Source: Oceanibacterium hippocampi (GTDB taxonomy: Bacteria; Pseudomonadota; Alphaproteobacteria; Sneathiellales; Sneathiellaceae). Taken from it: 64,000 nucleotides of DNA. The notes under the pieces were generated by a model. It ran no database searches, was not told where the DNA came from, and saw only the letters and a list, made by a program, of their open reading frames with translations. This document shows, in pieces, positions 25,153 through 33,542 of this stretch (within the stretch, counting starts at the first letter, position 1; every line of letters begins with the position of its first letter). The stretch covers positions 682,001-746,000 of the forward strand of contig NZ_FWFR01000002.1 of NCBI RefSeq assembly GCF_900172325.1. Direction: 5' to 3'. Both the position numbers and the translations under genes were made by a program.

Positions 25153-25905
25153 GTGTCGGAAATGCAAGATTACCTGATCGTCGAGGATCTCGGCCGGACC
25201 CGGATCCTCACGATCAATCGGCCCGACAAGCTCAACGCGTTGAACCGTGCCCTCGTCGAGGGCCTGACCGCGGCGCTGGTCGGCGCCGAGCGGGATCCGG
25301 CGATCGTGAACATCCTTCTGACCGGCTCGCCGAAGGCATTCTCGGCCGGCGTCGATCTCAAGGAAACCGCGAAACTCGAGAACGAGCCCCAGTTCGAAGC
25401 GCACGCCGGGCGGGTCGCCGAACTGTTCCTCACGCTGAACCGCATGAGCAAGCCGACCTTCGCCGCCGTCGAGGGCTATGCGCTGGGCGGCGGCTGCGGC
25501 CTCGCGCTCGCCTGCGACATCATCGTCGCCGGCAGCGAGGCGACCTTCGGTTACCCGGAAATTACCCGCGGCCTGATGCCGGCGCTGGTGACGCCCAACC
25601 TCGTGCAGCGTGCCGGCCGCCGCAAGGCCTTCGAGTTCCTGGCCTTCGGCCGTCGCTACAGCGCCGCCGACATGATGGCTGCCGGCCTCGCCAATGCCGT
25701 TGTTCCGGCCGGCACGGCAAGGGACGAGGCCCTGCGCTGGGCCGAAAGCTCCGGTGCCGGCGATCCGCAGATCTTCGCCTGGATCAAGGAACTCATCACC
25801 GTCAGCGAGACCGACGGCCTCGAGGCCGGCCTCAACCGGGCGCGCGAACTGAACGCCACGTCCCGTCGCCTCGCCCGATCCCGGAAGGGTGGCCCAGACG
25901 CCTGA
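25153..25905 (+). CDS. Enoyl-CoA hydratase/isomerase (crotonase family)
   Basis: A 250-residue crotonase-fold enzyme. The oxyanion region is GYALGGGCGLALACDI, and both catalytic glutamates of a hydratase appear to be present (E136 in FGYPEI, E161 in AFEFL). It would add water to an enoyl-CoA or cleave a ring 1,3-diketone. The GTG start directly follows the TAA of the upstream gene, with GGGAG 6 nt before it. A strong hairpin terminates the operon at 25908-25942. Confidence 0.91.
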   Translation: MSEMQDYLIVEDLGRTRILTINRPDKLNALNRALVEGLTAALVGAERDPAIVNILLTGSPKAFSAGVDLKETAKLENEPQFEAHAGRVAELFLTLNRMSKPTFAAVEGYALGGGCGLALACDIIVAGSEATFGYPEITRGLMPALVTPNLVQRAGRRKAFEFLAFGRRYSAADMMAAGLANAVVPAGTARDEALRWAESSGAGDPQIFAWIKELITVSETDGLEAGLNRARELNATSRRLARSRKGGPDA

Positions 25906-25907
25906 CG

Positions 25908-25942
25908 GGCCGGAAACTTCCGCCTCGACGGAAGTCCCGGCC
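25908..25942. terminator. Bidirectional terminator hairpin
   Basis: ACTTCCG (25916-25922) pairs with CGGAAGT (25929-25935) around CCTCGA, and outer GGCCGG (25908-25913) pairs with CCGGCC (25937-25942). It lies in the 49-nt gap between the convergent enoyl-CoA hydratase and SDR genes. Confidence 0.7.
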
Positions 25943-25954
25943 GCCAGGGCGGTC

Positions 25955-26740
25955 CTAGAGCGACGCCGTCCCGCCGCCGTCGACCTGCAGGACGATGCCG
26001 GTCACGAAGCCGGACAGGCCCGACGCGAGGTAAAGCGCGGCATCGGCGATATCACCGACCTCCGACATCTCGCCCAGCGGATTGGCCGCGCTTGACCCGC
26101 TGCGTTCCGGGTTTCCGGACTTGGCGGCGATCGCCCGGTTGGCCGCGGCAATCACCTCGTAGCGCGGCGATCGCACCGGGCCCGGCGCGATCGCGTTCAC
26201 GCGAATGCCGCGCGGGCCGTAAATGTTCGCCAGCCCCTTGGTCAGCGTGTTGACCGCGCCGTTCGAACAGCTCCCCGCCAGATGCGATGGCGAATTCGGC
26301 TGATGCCCGCCGCGACCGGAGACATTGATGATGGACCCGGTGCCCTGCTTCGACATGTGCGGCAGCACGGCACGGGCGGTCCGCATGTAGCCAAGCACCT
26401 TCGCGTCCAGAACGGCCATCCAGTCGTCGTCCGACAGCTTGTCGAGTTCGGCGAAGATCGGGCAGGTCGTCGAATTGACGAGGATATCGATCCGGCCGAA
26501 TTTGCCGATCAGGTCAGCCGCCGCCGCGTCGACTTGCGGACGATCGGTCACGTCGATGACGGACACCGTGGCCCGGGCACTTGCCGGCAGCGCGTCGGCG
26601 ACCTCGGCAAGTGACGCCTCATTTCGACCGGAGAGTACAACGGAGGCGCCTTCGGCCGCGAAGCGACGGCAGGTCTCCGCTCCGATCGCGCCGGCCGCGC
26701 CGACCACCCAGGCGACCTTGCCGTCCAACATGCCACTCAT
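25955..26740 (-). CDS. SDR-family protein lacking the catalytic Tyr-x3-Lys dyad
   Basis: A 261-residue Rossmann protein with a cofactor motif GAAGAIGAE, a NST version of the NNAG motif and a C-terminal VLQVDGGGTASL. Where active SDRs have YSASK, this sequence reads GSCSN (156-160), so both Tyr and Lys are missing; the upstream Ser (NVSGRGG, about 141) remains. It may bind a CoA ester or NAD without classic redox chemistry, or use another base. It follows the MmgE/PrpD-type gene by 24 nt in the same minus-strand operon. Confidence 0.85.
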   Translation of the reverse strand: MSGMLDGKVAWVVGAAGAIGAETCRRFAAEGASVVLSGRNEASLAEVADALPASARATVSVIDVTDRPQVDAAAADLIGKFGRIDILVNSTTCPIFAELDKLSDDDWMAVLDAKVLGYMRTARAVLPHMSKQGTGSIINVSGRGGHQPNSPSHLAGSCSNGAVNTLTKGLANIYGPRGIRVNAIAPGPVRSPRYEVIAAANRAIAAKSGNPERSGSSAANPLGEMSEVGDIADAALYLASGLSGFVTGIVLQVDGGGTASL

Positions 26741-26764
26741 CTCGTCTCTCCCCCAGTTTTGTGA

Positions 26765-28141
26765 TTACGAAACCGCGTCGTCGAACAAGGCCGACGCATG
26801 CCCGTCGCGCAGGCCGAGCAACTGCTGCAGGCAGTTCTCGGCGGCGGCGGTACCGAGCGGCTGGTGGCCGCGCCCCAGGCAATCCAGCGCCTTCAGGCGT
26901 AGCGCCGCATCGGCATCGTCTCCGAATGCCGCATTGGGCACGTCGGCGACATGCAGCGAGAAATTCTCGCCACCCTTGAGCGTGATCGACACCGTCGCCG
27001 GGGCGACATGTCCCTTGAGGTCATCGAAGATGCCGACCTCGATCGCCTGGGCACGGCGCACCCTTTCCGCCGCAGCCGCCTTGCCCGGCTCGATATCGGC
27101 CAGCGTCATGCCCCCGCCATCGAGGGCGCAGACCGCCGCGTAGGCGGCCGAGAATTGCGCGGCAACCTGCGGATCGCGCCCGGGATCGTAGGGCCCGCCG
27201 ATCAGGCGATGCATGTAATCCGTCACGGTGATGCCGATCGACGCGGTATCGTCGAGGTCGATCCGATGCTGTTCCTTCAGACGGCGCGCGGCATCGATCA
27301 CGACATGCGTGCAGAGGCACGCCGGATATTTCTTGATCACCGCCTGGTCGAAGACGAACGCCGTGCCAATGCCCTCGACGACCGCCGTCGGCGAGCCTTC
27401 CTCGTAAAGCGCGAACAAGCCGGCCGCCCCGTCCAGGTACCGGCGCGCGCCGGTAACGCCGCGCTCGGCGAGTTGGGCGGCGAGCAATCCGGCACGAATC
27501 GCGAACGCGGTCTGGAATCGCTTGGCGAGTGCCGGCTCGAAAATCGCCTGCTTGGTACCCGAGGTCTGGGCGAGCGCCAGGCCGAACGCGTTATGGGTCT
27601 GCTCGGCGCTCAACCCGAGCAGCCGCGCTGCCGTCGCGGTCGCGCCGAAGATCCCGTAGATCGACGGCGTGAACCAGTTCGACCTGCGCGGCGTGGCCAG
27701 CGATACCCGGCTCATCACCTCGCTTCCGACGATATGCGCCTGGACGATCCGCTCTCCGCTCGCGCCGATGTCGGCGCCGAGCGCGAGGGCGATCGGCACG
27801 GTGATCGCCGCCGGATGGAGAAGTGACGACTGGTGAACGCTGTCGAAATCGAGGGCGGCGGCGGCGACGCCATTGACGAAAGCGGCCTGGGCGGCCGACA
27901 CCCTCTCGCCCCGGCCCCAGATCCGGGCGGCCGGCCTACCCCCTTCGGCGAGCACGAGTTCGGTCGCCTCAGCAACGCCATCGGCGGCACTGCCTGCCCA
28001 GCCGACCGCAACGGTGTCGGCAATCTGGCGCGTCGCCGTCTCCCAGCCGGCCGGCGTGAGCCCCGACAGATCATCGAGGGCGGTGAACGCCGCCAGCCGG
28101 GCGTTTGCGTCCACATCGTTTCCGGGTCGCGCCTCATCCAT
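26765..28141 (-). CDS. MmgE/PrpD family protein (2-methylcitrate dehydratase-like)
   Basis: A 458-residue member of the MmgE/PrpD family. FVNGVAAAALDFDSVHQSSLLHPA near residues 80-105 is the family's typical early motif (usually DxDD.H with HP.a), and FTPSIYGIFGATATAARLLGLS follows. Members dehydrate methylcitrate or act on tartrate, aconitate or itaconate-like acids. The ATG at 28141 is chosen since GGGGGA sits 7 nt upstream; an earlier ATG at 28192 would lie close to the likely promoter. The TGCAATTGC-type site is at 28235-28251. It heads the operon with the atypical SDR. Confidence 0.87.
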   Translation of the reverse strand: MDEARPGNDVDANARLAAFTALDDLSGLTPAGWETATRQIADTVAVGWAGSAADGVAEATELVLAEGGRPAARIWGRGERVSAAQAAFVNGVAAAALDFDSVHQSSLLHPAAITVPIALALGADIGASGERIVQAHIVGSEVMSRVSLATPRRSNWFTPSIYGIFGATATAARLLGLSAEQTHNAFGLALAQTSGTKQAIFEPALAKRFQTAFAIRAGLLAAQLAERGVTGARRYLDGAAGLFALYEEGSPTAVVEGIGTAFVFDQAVIKKYPACLCTHVVIDAARRLKEQHRIDLDDTASIGITVTDYMHRLIGGPYDPGRDPQVAAQFSAAYAAVCALDGGGMTLADIEPGKAAAAERVRRAQAIEVGIFDDLKGHVAPATVSITLKGGENFSLHVADVPNAAFGDDADAALRLKALDCLGRGHQPLGTAAAENCLQQLLGLRDGHASALFDDAVS

Positions 28142-28234
28142 CGCCAAATCCCCCGATCCGGGCCCGCTGGCGGGCCGAAAACAGTCAAGCATATTGCACA
28201 GCTCTTCTTATAACATTGTCTGCTTTTTGTAGAG

Positions 28235-28251
28235 ATTGCAATTGCCACAAT
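28235..28251. promoter_or_regulatory. Operator candidate upstream of MmgE/PrpD gene
   Basis: ATTGCAATTGCCACAAT contains the TGCAATTGC core found at 7915-7926 and has ATTG/CAAT ends. It lies in an AT-rich island (28199-28262) between the PrpD-type start and the flavoprotein gene at 28336. Confidence 0.5.
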
Positions 28252-28335
28252 TTTGATGAAACAGCAGAGATCAGCGCGATGCCGCCGCGTGCGGCGGCAA
28301 TACCGGCGATCTTTCAGTGCGCCGAAGGGGTGGTG

Positions 28336-29643
28336 TCAGAGCCCGAGGCCGTCACGCCAGCGATAGAACGCAACGGACGCGGCAAGGAACCACGGTTTGC
28401 CGTTGTACAGCGGACGGGTCTGGAAGCGGATCCCGTCGAGCGCCGTGCGCCCCTCGGCCCGGCCGAGGATCTTCTGCCCGACACGGGTGCCGAGATAGCC
28501 CGCCATCGACACGCCGGAGCCGCAATAGCCCATCGCGTAATGGACGCCGTCACGGCTGCCGGTATGGGCGAGCGTGTCGAAGGTATAGGCGACCAGCCCC
28601 ATCCAGGAATGGCTGACCCGGCTGCCGGCGAGTTCCGGGAACAGCCGCACCAGGTCCCGGTGCAACAGCGTGCCGCTCCGCCTCGGATCCGTCTCGCCGC
28701 TGGTCACCCGGCCGCCGAACAGGATGCGCGTCCGGTCCGGCGACGGCCGGTAGTAATAGACCACCTTCCGGCTGTCGCTGACGATGCGGTCGGTCGGCAT
28801 GACCCGGTCCATGACCGCCTTCGGCAGCGGTTCGGTGGCGATGATGTAGCTGCCGATCGGGATCACCCGGCGCCGCAGCCAGGGCGTCGGCCGGCCGGTA
28901 TAACCGTTGGTCGCGACGACGACATCGCGGGCCAGAACCGACCCCTTCGCGGTCGAAAGGCGATGGCCGCCGCCTTCGCGATCGATCCCGTTTACCCGGC
29001 AATGGGGGATGATGGTCGCCCCTGCTGCCCGGGCCCGCTCGAGCAGGCCCTGGTGATAGCGGCCGGGGTCGAGCGAGGCGTGCTTCTCGTAGACCACGCC
29101 GCCGTGATAGCGCTCGCTGCCGGTCTCGCGGCCCTGCTCGGCCCGCGGCACGACATGGGCCGGGACTTCCAGGCCCTTCGGCTGGGCGCCGACGGCGCGC
29201 GCCATCAACTCGTACTGTCGCGGGTTATGCGCGGCGTGGAATCGGCCAGGCACGGTGAAGTCGCAATCGATCTTCTCGGCCGCGATGAATTCGCCGATCC
29301 AGGCAAGCGCGTTGTGCCCTTCCTTCAGGATCGCGAAGGCCGCCTCCGGCCCGTGCAGGCGGCTCAGTTCCTCGTAGCCCGGCTTGATCGACGTGCTGAT
29401 CTGCCCGCCATTCCGCGAACTGCAGCCCCAGCCCGCGTCCTCGGCATCCAGGATGAGAGTCGAACGGCCTGCACGCGCCGTTTCAAGCGCGGCACAAAGC
29501 CCGGTGTAGCCCGAGCCGACGATCGCGACATCGACGCTTGACGGCAACGATGGCGCATCGAGGCGCGGTCGCGGCGACCGCTCCCACCAGTAGGGTTCCG
29601 CCTTGTAATCGGCCGTGAACAGATCCGCCACTTGTGCCTGCAC
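28336..29643 (-). CDS. FAD-dependent amine oxidoreductase, DAO/PuuB (gamma-glutamylputrescine oxidase) type
   Basis: A 435-residue protein of the D-amino-acid-oxidase superfamily. VDVAIVGSGYTGLCAALETAR is the FAD motif, preceded by a YWWERSPRP segment, and GWGCSSRNGGQIS matches the family site where flavin is held in PuuB/OrdL-like oxidases. It probably oxidises an amine or N-methyl compound to an imine. The GTG at 29643 is preferred (GGGG 7 nt upstream); a TTG at 29676 has its ribosome-binding sequence directly abutting. The gene stands alone, next to no transporter. Confidence 0.85.
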   Translation of the reverse strand: MQAQVADLFTADYKAEPYWWERSPRPRLDAPSLPSSVDVAIVGSGYTGLCAALETARAGRSTLILDAEDAGWGCSSRNGGQISTSIKPGYEELSRLHGPEAAFAILKEGHNALAWIGEFIAAEKIDCDFTVPGRFHAAHNPRQYELMARAVGAQPKGLEVPAHVVPRAEQGRETGSERYHGGVVYEKHASLDPGRYHQGLLERARAAGATIIPHCRVNGIDREGGGHRLSTAKGSVLARDVVVATNGYTGRPTPWLRRRVIPIGSYIIATEPLPKAVMDRVMPTDRIVSDSRKVVYYYRPSPDRTRILFGGRVTSGETDPRRSGTLLHRDLVRLFPELAGSRVSHSWMGLVAYTFDTLAHTGSRDGVHYAMGYCGSGVSMAGYLGTRVGQKILGRAEGRTALDGIRFQTRPLYNGKPWFLAASVAFYRWRDGLGL

Positions 29644-29826
29644 GAATGAGCCCCGGCCCTGCTGGCCGGCCGGCAATCCTCCCCGCGCCGCATCGCGGCG
29701 ATAAGGGCCATTCCGGAAATGTTAGCAGACCATCCGGCGGGCATCGCCCCGGAACGAAACGCACGCCTGCCTGTTGCTACCGTTACCCGTGAAGGGCAAT
29801 GGCAAGCAACGCCGATGGAGGACGCA

Positions 29827-30009
29827 ATGCCCGCTGAATCGAAAGCCCAGCAAAAGGCGGCCGGTGCCGCGCTCGCCGCCAAGCGCGGCGAGGAGAAGGT
29901 CGGCAACCTGGTCGGAGCCGCGAAGTCGATGTACGATTCGATGACCGAGGAGGAGCTGGAGGAACTCGCCTCCACGGAACGAACGGGCCTGCCGGACAAG
30001 AAGGGCTGA
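29827..30009 (+). CDS. DUF3008 small protein
   Basis: A 60-residue, highly charged protein beginning MPAESKAQQKAAGAALAAKR and ending ELASTERTGLPDKK, the full-length pattern of the DUF3008 family common in proteobacteria. The ATG at 29827 is set by GGAGG 5 nt upstream and by family length. The function is unknown; the SMYDSMTEEEL helix is the most conserved part. It seems to be monocistronic. Confidence 0.88.
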   Translation: MPAESKAQQKAAGAALAAKRGEEKVGNLVGAAKSMYDSMTEEELEELASTERTGLPDKKG

Positions 30010-30111
30010 GCGGCAGCGGGGCGGAACCTCGTGACTCCATGACCCGGACGGGTATTTTCGTCGTACCCCTGCGCGCCGCGCGCCGAGGCGCCCGTCCAGT
30101 CAGTGTTCCGA

Positions 30112-31329
30112 ATGACCGCCACCATCGCCAACAGCATTGCCGTCATCGGCGTTACCGCCGTCACGACGTTCATCCTGTTCCAGCCGCGTATCGTCGGGTC
30201 GTCGGCCTGGCGGGCCACGGTGACGCCTCTCGCCTCGATCATCGGCAGCGGATTTCTCATTCTCGGCCCGCTGCTCGACCGGACCTACGGTGCCTACGCG
30301 GTGCTCGCGATGGCGCTCTTGTGCGCGGCCGCCTACGCCTTCGGCAGCGCGATCCGTTTCAACATCCGGCAACTGGCAAGCGAGACCGGAATCGGCCGCG
30401 TGGCCGGGCGCCTGGACCGGCTCTCCTCCTGGGCGCTGGCCTTCGCCTATGTCGTCTCGGTCGCCTATTACGTCCGGCTGTTCGGATCCTTCGCGGTCGA
30501 ACTGACACCGGTCAACGACGCCGAACATGCCAGACTGGTCACGACAGCGGTGCTCGCCGCAATCGGCCTTTACGGCCTGATCCGGGGCCTGCGCGCGCTC
30601 GAACATGTCGAGCAGGTTGCGGTTGGCCTGAAGCTCGGCATCATCGCCGGCCTGATCGTCGGACTCGCCTTCTACCTGGTCGAACTGAACGGCGGCGGCA
30701 CCCTGCCCGAACCGTCGCTGCCGACACTTGACCGGCATGGCATCCTTGTCGGCTTCGGCTTGCTGATCACCGTGCAGGGCTTCGAGACCTCGCGTTACCT
30801 GGGCGCCGAATACGATGCCGAGACACGCATCCGCACCATGCGCAACGCCCAGCTCATCGCCACCGCGATCTACCTTGTCTATATCGCGCTCAGTTCCGCC
30901 GTGTTCCCCGGCATCGCGAGCAATGTCAGCGAAACCGCGATCATCGACCTGACGCGGGTGGTCGCGCCGATCCTGCCGGTCCTGCTGATCGTCGCGGCGC
31001 TGGCCGCGCAACTGAGCGCCGCGCTCGCCGACACCAACGGCGGCGGCGGCCTGTTCGAGGAGATGTCCGGCGCGCGCTTCCGGGCCACGGCGGCCTACGT
31101 CCTCATCACGGGCCTCGCGATCGTCCTCGTCTGGGTCGCCGACATCTTCGAGATCATCAGCTATGCCTCGCGGGCCTTCGCCGTCTATTACGCGCTGCAG
31201 GCGGCAGTCGCGACGATGACCGCGCTGGGCGCCCGGAAGCGCCCCGGCGGCCTGCTCCGGGTCGGATTCTTCGCCTTCCTGACGCTGCTCGCCGGGGCGA
31301 TCGCCGCGGTTGGCATCCCCGCCGAGTGA
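30112..31329 (+). CDS. APC-superfamily-like integral membrane protein, putative permease
   Basis: A 405-residue protein with about ten to eleven hydrophobic spans. SIIGSGFLILGPLL near residue 40 recalls the unwound helix 1 of amino acid/polyamine permeases, and VQGFETSRYLGAEYDAETRI is a conserved cytoplasmic segment in related proteins. A GTG at 30103 is an alternative start; neither has a strong ribosome binding site. The substrate is unknown and neighbours give no hint. Confidence 0.72.
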   Translation: MTATIANSIAVIGVTAVTTFILFQPRIVGSSAWRATVTPLASIIGSGFLILGPLLDRTYGAYAVLAMALLCAAAYAFGSAIRFNIRQLASETGIGRVAGRLDRLSSWALAFAYVVSVAYYVRLFGSFAVELTPVNDAEHARLVTTAVLAAIGLYGLIRGLRALEHVEQVAVGLKLGIIAGLIVGLAFYLVELNGGGTLPEPSLPTLDRHGILVGFGLLITVQGFETSRYLGAEYDAETRIRTMRNAQLIATAIYLVYIALSSAVFPGIASNVSETAIIDLTRVVAPILPVLLIVAALAAQLSAALADTNGGGGLFEEMSGARFRATAAYVLITGLAIVLVWVADIFEIISYASRAFAVYYALQAAVATMTALGARKRPGGLLRVGFFAFLTLLAGAIAAVGIPAE

Positions 31330-31446
31330 TCGTCCGGGCGAACGGGTGATCGCTGTGCTCCGGCCATGCTATAGGGTGATCCCGACATGCACAGCGCCGA
31401 TCGCCGCCGTCGCGACTTCGATCGCGCAACTCATACGGAGTGTCAC

Positions 31447-32025
31447 ATGACGTCAGAGCCCGCCTTCCCGATCAGCCGCTTCCCGGTGCCCGACATCGCG
31501 GACATGCCCGACGACATACGCGAGCGCATCCTTGCCGTGCAGGAGAAGTCCGGCTTCATCCCGAACGTGTTCCTGGCACTGGCGCACCGGCCGGACGAGT
31601 TCCGCGCCTTCTTCGCCTATCACGACGCGCTGATGGACAAGCCCGGCAACCTGACGAAGGCCGAGCGCGAGATGATCGTCGTGGCCACCAGCGCCGCCAA
31701 CCAGTGCCAGTATTGCGTGGTTGCCCACGGCGCGATCCTGCGGATCCGGGCGAAGAACCCGCTCGTCGCCGACCAGATCGCCAGCAACTACCGCAAGGCC
31801 GACATCACGGCACGCCAGAAGGCGATGCTCGATTTCGCCATGAAGGTATCGGCGCGGGCCCAGGAAGTCGGCGACGCGGACTTCAGCACCCTCGCCGGGC
31901 ACGGCTTCGACGAGGACGACATATGGGACATCGCGGCGATCGCCTCCTTCTTCGGCCTATCGAACCGCCTCGCCAACGTTTCCAGCATGCGGCCGAACGA
32001 CGAGTTCTACAACCTCGGCCGCTAG
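31447..32025 (+). CDS. AhpD-like / peroxidase-related carboxymuconolactone decarboxylase-family protein
   Basis: A 192-residue protein with the CxxC-H redox motif CQYCVVAH (C87, C90, H94) in a helical context, as in AhpD and the uncharacterised peroxidase-related family. It likely reduces peroxides with a thiol donor. The start is ATG 31447 with GGAG 6 nt upstream. The next genes (MarR, secreted protein, redoxin) also suggest redox defence. Confidence 0.88.
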   Translation: MTSEPAFPISRFPVPDIADMPDDIRERILAVQEKSGFIPNVFLALAHRPDEFRAFFAYHDALMDKPGNLTKAEREMIVVATSAANQCQYCVVAHGAILRIRAKNPLVADQIASNYRKADITARQKAMLDFAMKVSARAQEVGDADFSTLAGHGFDEDDIWDIAAIASFFGLSNRLANVSSMRPNDEFYNLGR

Positions 32026-32084
32026 TCCCCGGTTCCTCTCGCGGGCGGTTTCCATGCCGCCCGCATGACCATCGCAGGGAAATG

Positions 32085-32118
32085 TTGACATGCAGGGGGA
32101 TTTTATTTAGGAGTCCTA
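32085..32118 (+). promoter_or_regulatory. MarR promoter with palindromic operator over the ribosome binding site
   Basis: A consensus -35 TTGACA is at 32085-32090. The palindrome TAGGAGTCCTA (TAGGA/TCCTA arms, central G) is at 32108-32118 and includes the AGGAG ribosome binding sequence of the MarR gene. The same 11-mer precedes the next gene at 32778-32788. Confidence 0.6.
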
Positions 32119-32121
32119 CTC

Positions 32122-32718
32122 ATGAGCACGTTCGACGCCATCTCCGAGCCCCTCGCCCAGCGCCTTGCCGACGGTCTTTCCCGGCTCGGCGCGGTCGCCC
32201 GCCAGATCGACTGGCAGGCCGCGGAGGCCGAGGGCCTGACACCCACGCAAGCCGATATCCTGCGGTTCGTGGCGAGCCGCCCGGCGGGTGTGCGGCTGGC
32301 CGCGGCAGCGGGCCATGCCGGGGTCCGCAGCGCGACGGCGAGCGACGCGGTAACGGCGCTGCAACGCAAGGCGCTGGTCCGGAAACAGTCCGACGCGAGC
32401 GACGGCCGCGCGATCCTGCTGAAGGCCACCCGTGACGGGCAGGCTCTCGCGGCCCGCTGGCCGGCATCCTACGCGCCGGTCGTCGCCGGGCTCGATGCCG
32501 ACGACCAGGAGGCAATGCTCCATCTGGTGATGGAAATGATCCGCCACCTGCACCGCCGGAACCTGATCGCGCCGCAGCGCAGTTGCGTCACCTGCAAGTA
32601 TTTCCGCGAGAATGTGGCGCCCGGATCGGGCGAGCCGCATCGCTGCGCCTTCGTCGATGCCCCGATGGCCGACCGCCATCTCCGCGTCGATTGCCCTGAA
32701 CACGTGGCTGCCGCCTGA
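32122..32718 (+). CDS. MarR-family regulator with C-terminal four-cysteine extension
   Basis: A 198-residue protein. Residues about 35-105 form the winged helix (LTPTQADILRFVA, SATASDAVTALQRKALV, SDGRAILLKAT). After about residue 150 comes an extension with Cys155, Cys158, Cys175 and Cys191 (CVTC, HRCAF, DCPEH), unusual for MarR, which could bind a metal or Fe-S cluster or form disulfides. Both this gene and the downstream secreted-protein gene have the TAGGAGTCCTA palindrome over their ribosome binding sites, so it likely represses itself and the operon, with release on redox or metal change (inference). Confidence 0.85.
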   Translation: MSTFDAISEPLAQRLADGLSRLGAVARQIDWQAAEAEGLTPTQADILRFVASRPAGVRLAAAAGHAGVRSATASDAVTALQRKALVRKQSDASDGRAILLKATRDGQALAARWPASYAPVVAGLDADDQEAMLHLVMEMIRHLHRRNLIAPQRSCVTCKYFRENVAPGSGEPHRCAFVDAPMADRHLRVDCPEHVAAA

Positions 32719-32777
32719 AGTCGTTACCCGCCGTCGGACCGCATGGCCCGATCTCCCCTGTTCATGTCCCATTTGAT

Positions 32778-32788
32778 TAGGAGTCCTA
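32778..32788 (+). promoter_or_regulatory. Second TAGGAGTCCTA operator
   Basis: An exact copy of the 11-bp palindrome at 32108-32118, located 4 nt before the start codon of the secreted-protein gene and containing its AGGAG. The flanks are also shared (T/ATTAGGAGTCCTA then pyrimidines). Confidence 0.6.
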
Positions 32789-32792
32789 TTCT

Positions 32793-33542
32793 ATGAAACG
32801 GCAAACCCTTCTTCGGACCGGCCTGATCGCCGGCGTCCTCGGCCTCGGCGCCAGCACCGCATTTGCCCACGGGCCGGGCGGCATCACCGCGCCGTCCGGG
32901 GCCGGCGTCACGGCGCCCTTCGACATCGTCCATGCAAAGATCTCGACCGAGGGCAGCCTGGCGGTGTTTCATATGGCCGTGTCGGGCAAGGCCGGAAGTT
33001 CGACGCCGGCACCGTCGGGCAAGCTCGCCGGATCGGAGGTGTTCTCCTATGTCTGGCCAACCACGATCGACGCCGCCGAAGTCGGCTTCGAGAAAGGAGC
33101 CGGTATCCTGTCTTTCGCCGTGACCGCCCATCCTGATTTCGACGATACGCCGCTGTTCGACGAGAATGGCGACGGCAAGCTCGATAACGACGGCGACCTC
33201 TGGCACAGCCACTGGGTCGTGCTCGTCCCCGACGAGGCCTGCGGCCCCGGCAGTCTCAAGGTCCGGGACATCCCGGAAGGCACCCGGCCCCGCCTCCCCC
33301 GCACCTGGCCGGGCCTGCCCATCCTGATCGACAGCCCCGGCTGGTCGCCGGTGATCACCGGCGATACGGTGGAGGTCCGCGTCCCCTTCGACGATATCGG
33401 CGTGGTCGAGGCCGCCGGCTTCGACGGGGTGACCGCCGGGCTCCGCGTCAACCAGAGCGTCCATGCCCCGCTGCTTTGCGTCACCGACGTCTTCGACGTG
33501 GCCTCGGGCGATCTCTCGCTGCCGGGACGGGTGAACAAGTGA
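32793..33542 (+). CDS. Secreted protein of unknown function with an EF-hand-like loop
   Basis: A 249-residue protein with a signal peptide (MKRQTLLRTG then a hydrophobic core, likely cleaved after AFA at about 25). Residues 128-139 (DENGDGKLDNDG) resemble a calcium-binding EF-hand loop. His residues are present in WHSHW and early HGPGG. I do not recognise the family. It ends in a GTGA overlap with the redoxin gene and is expressed from the MarR-linked operator, so a periplasmic role in metal or redox handling is plausible. Confidence 0.75.
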   Translation: MKRQTLLRTGLIAGVLGLGASTAFAHGPGGITAPSGAGVTAPFDIVHAKISTEGSLAVFHMAVSGKAGSSTPAPSGKLAGSEVFSYVWPTTIDAAEVGFEKGAGILSFAVTAHPDFDDTPLFDENGDGKLDNDGDLWHSHWVVLVPDEACGPGSLKVRDIPEGTRPRLPRTWPGLPILIDSPGWSPVITGDTVEVRVPFDDIGVVEAAGFDGVTAGLRVNQSVHAPLLCVTDVFDVASGDLSLPGRVNK

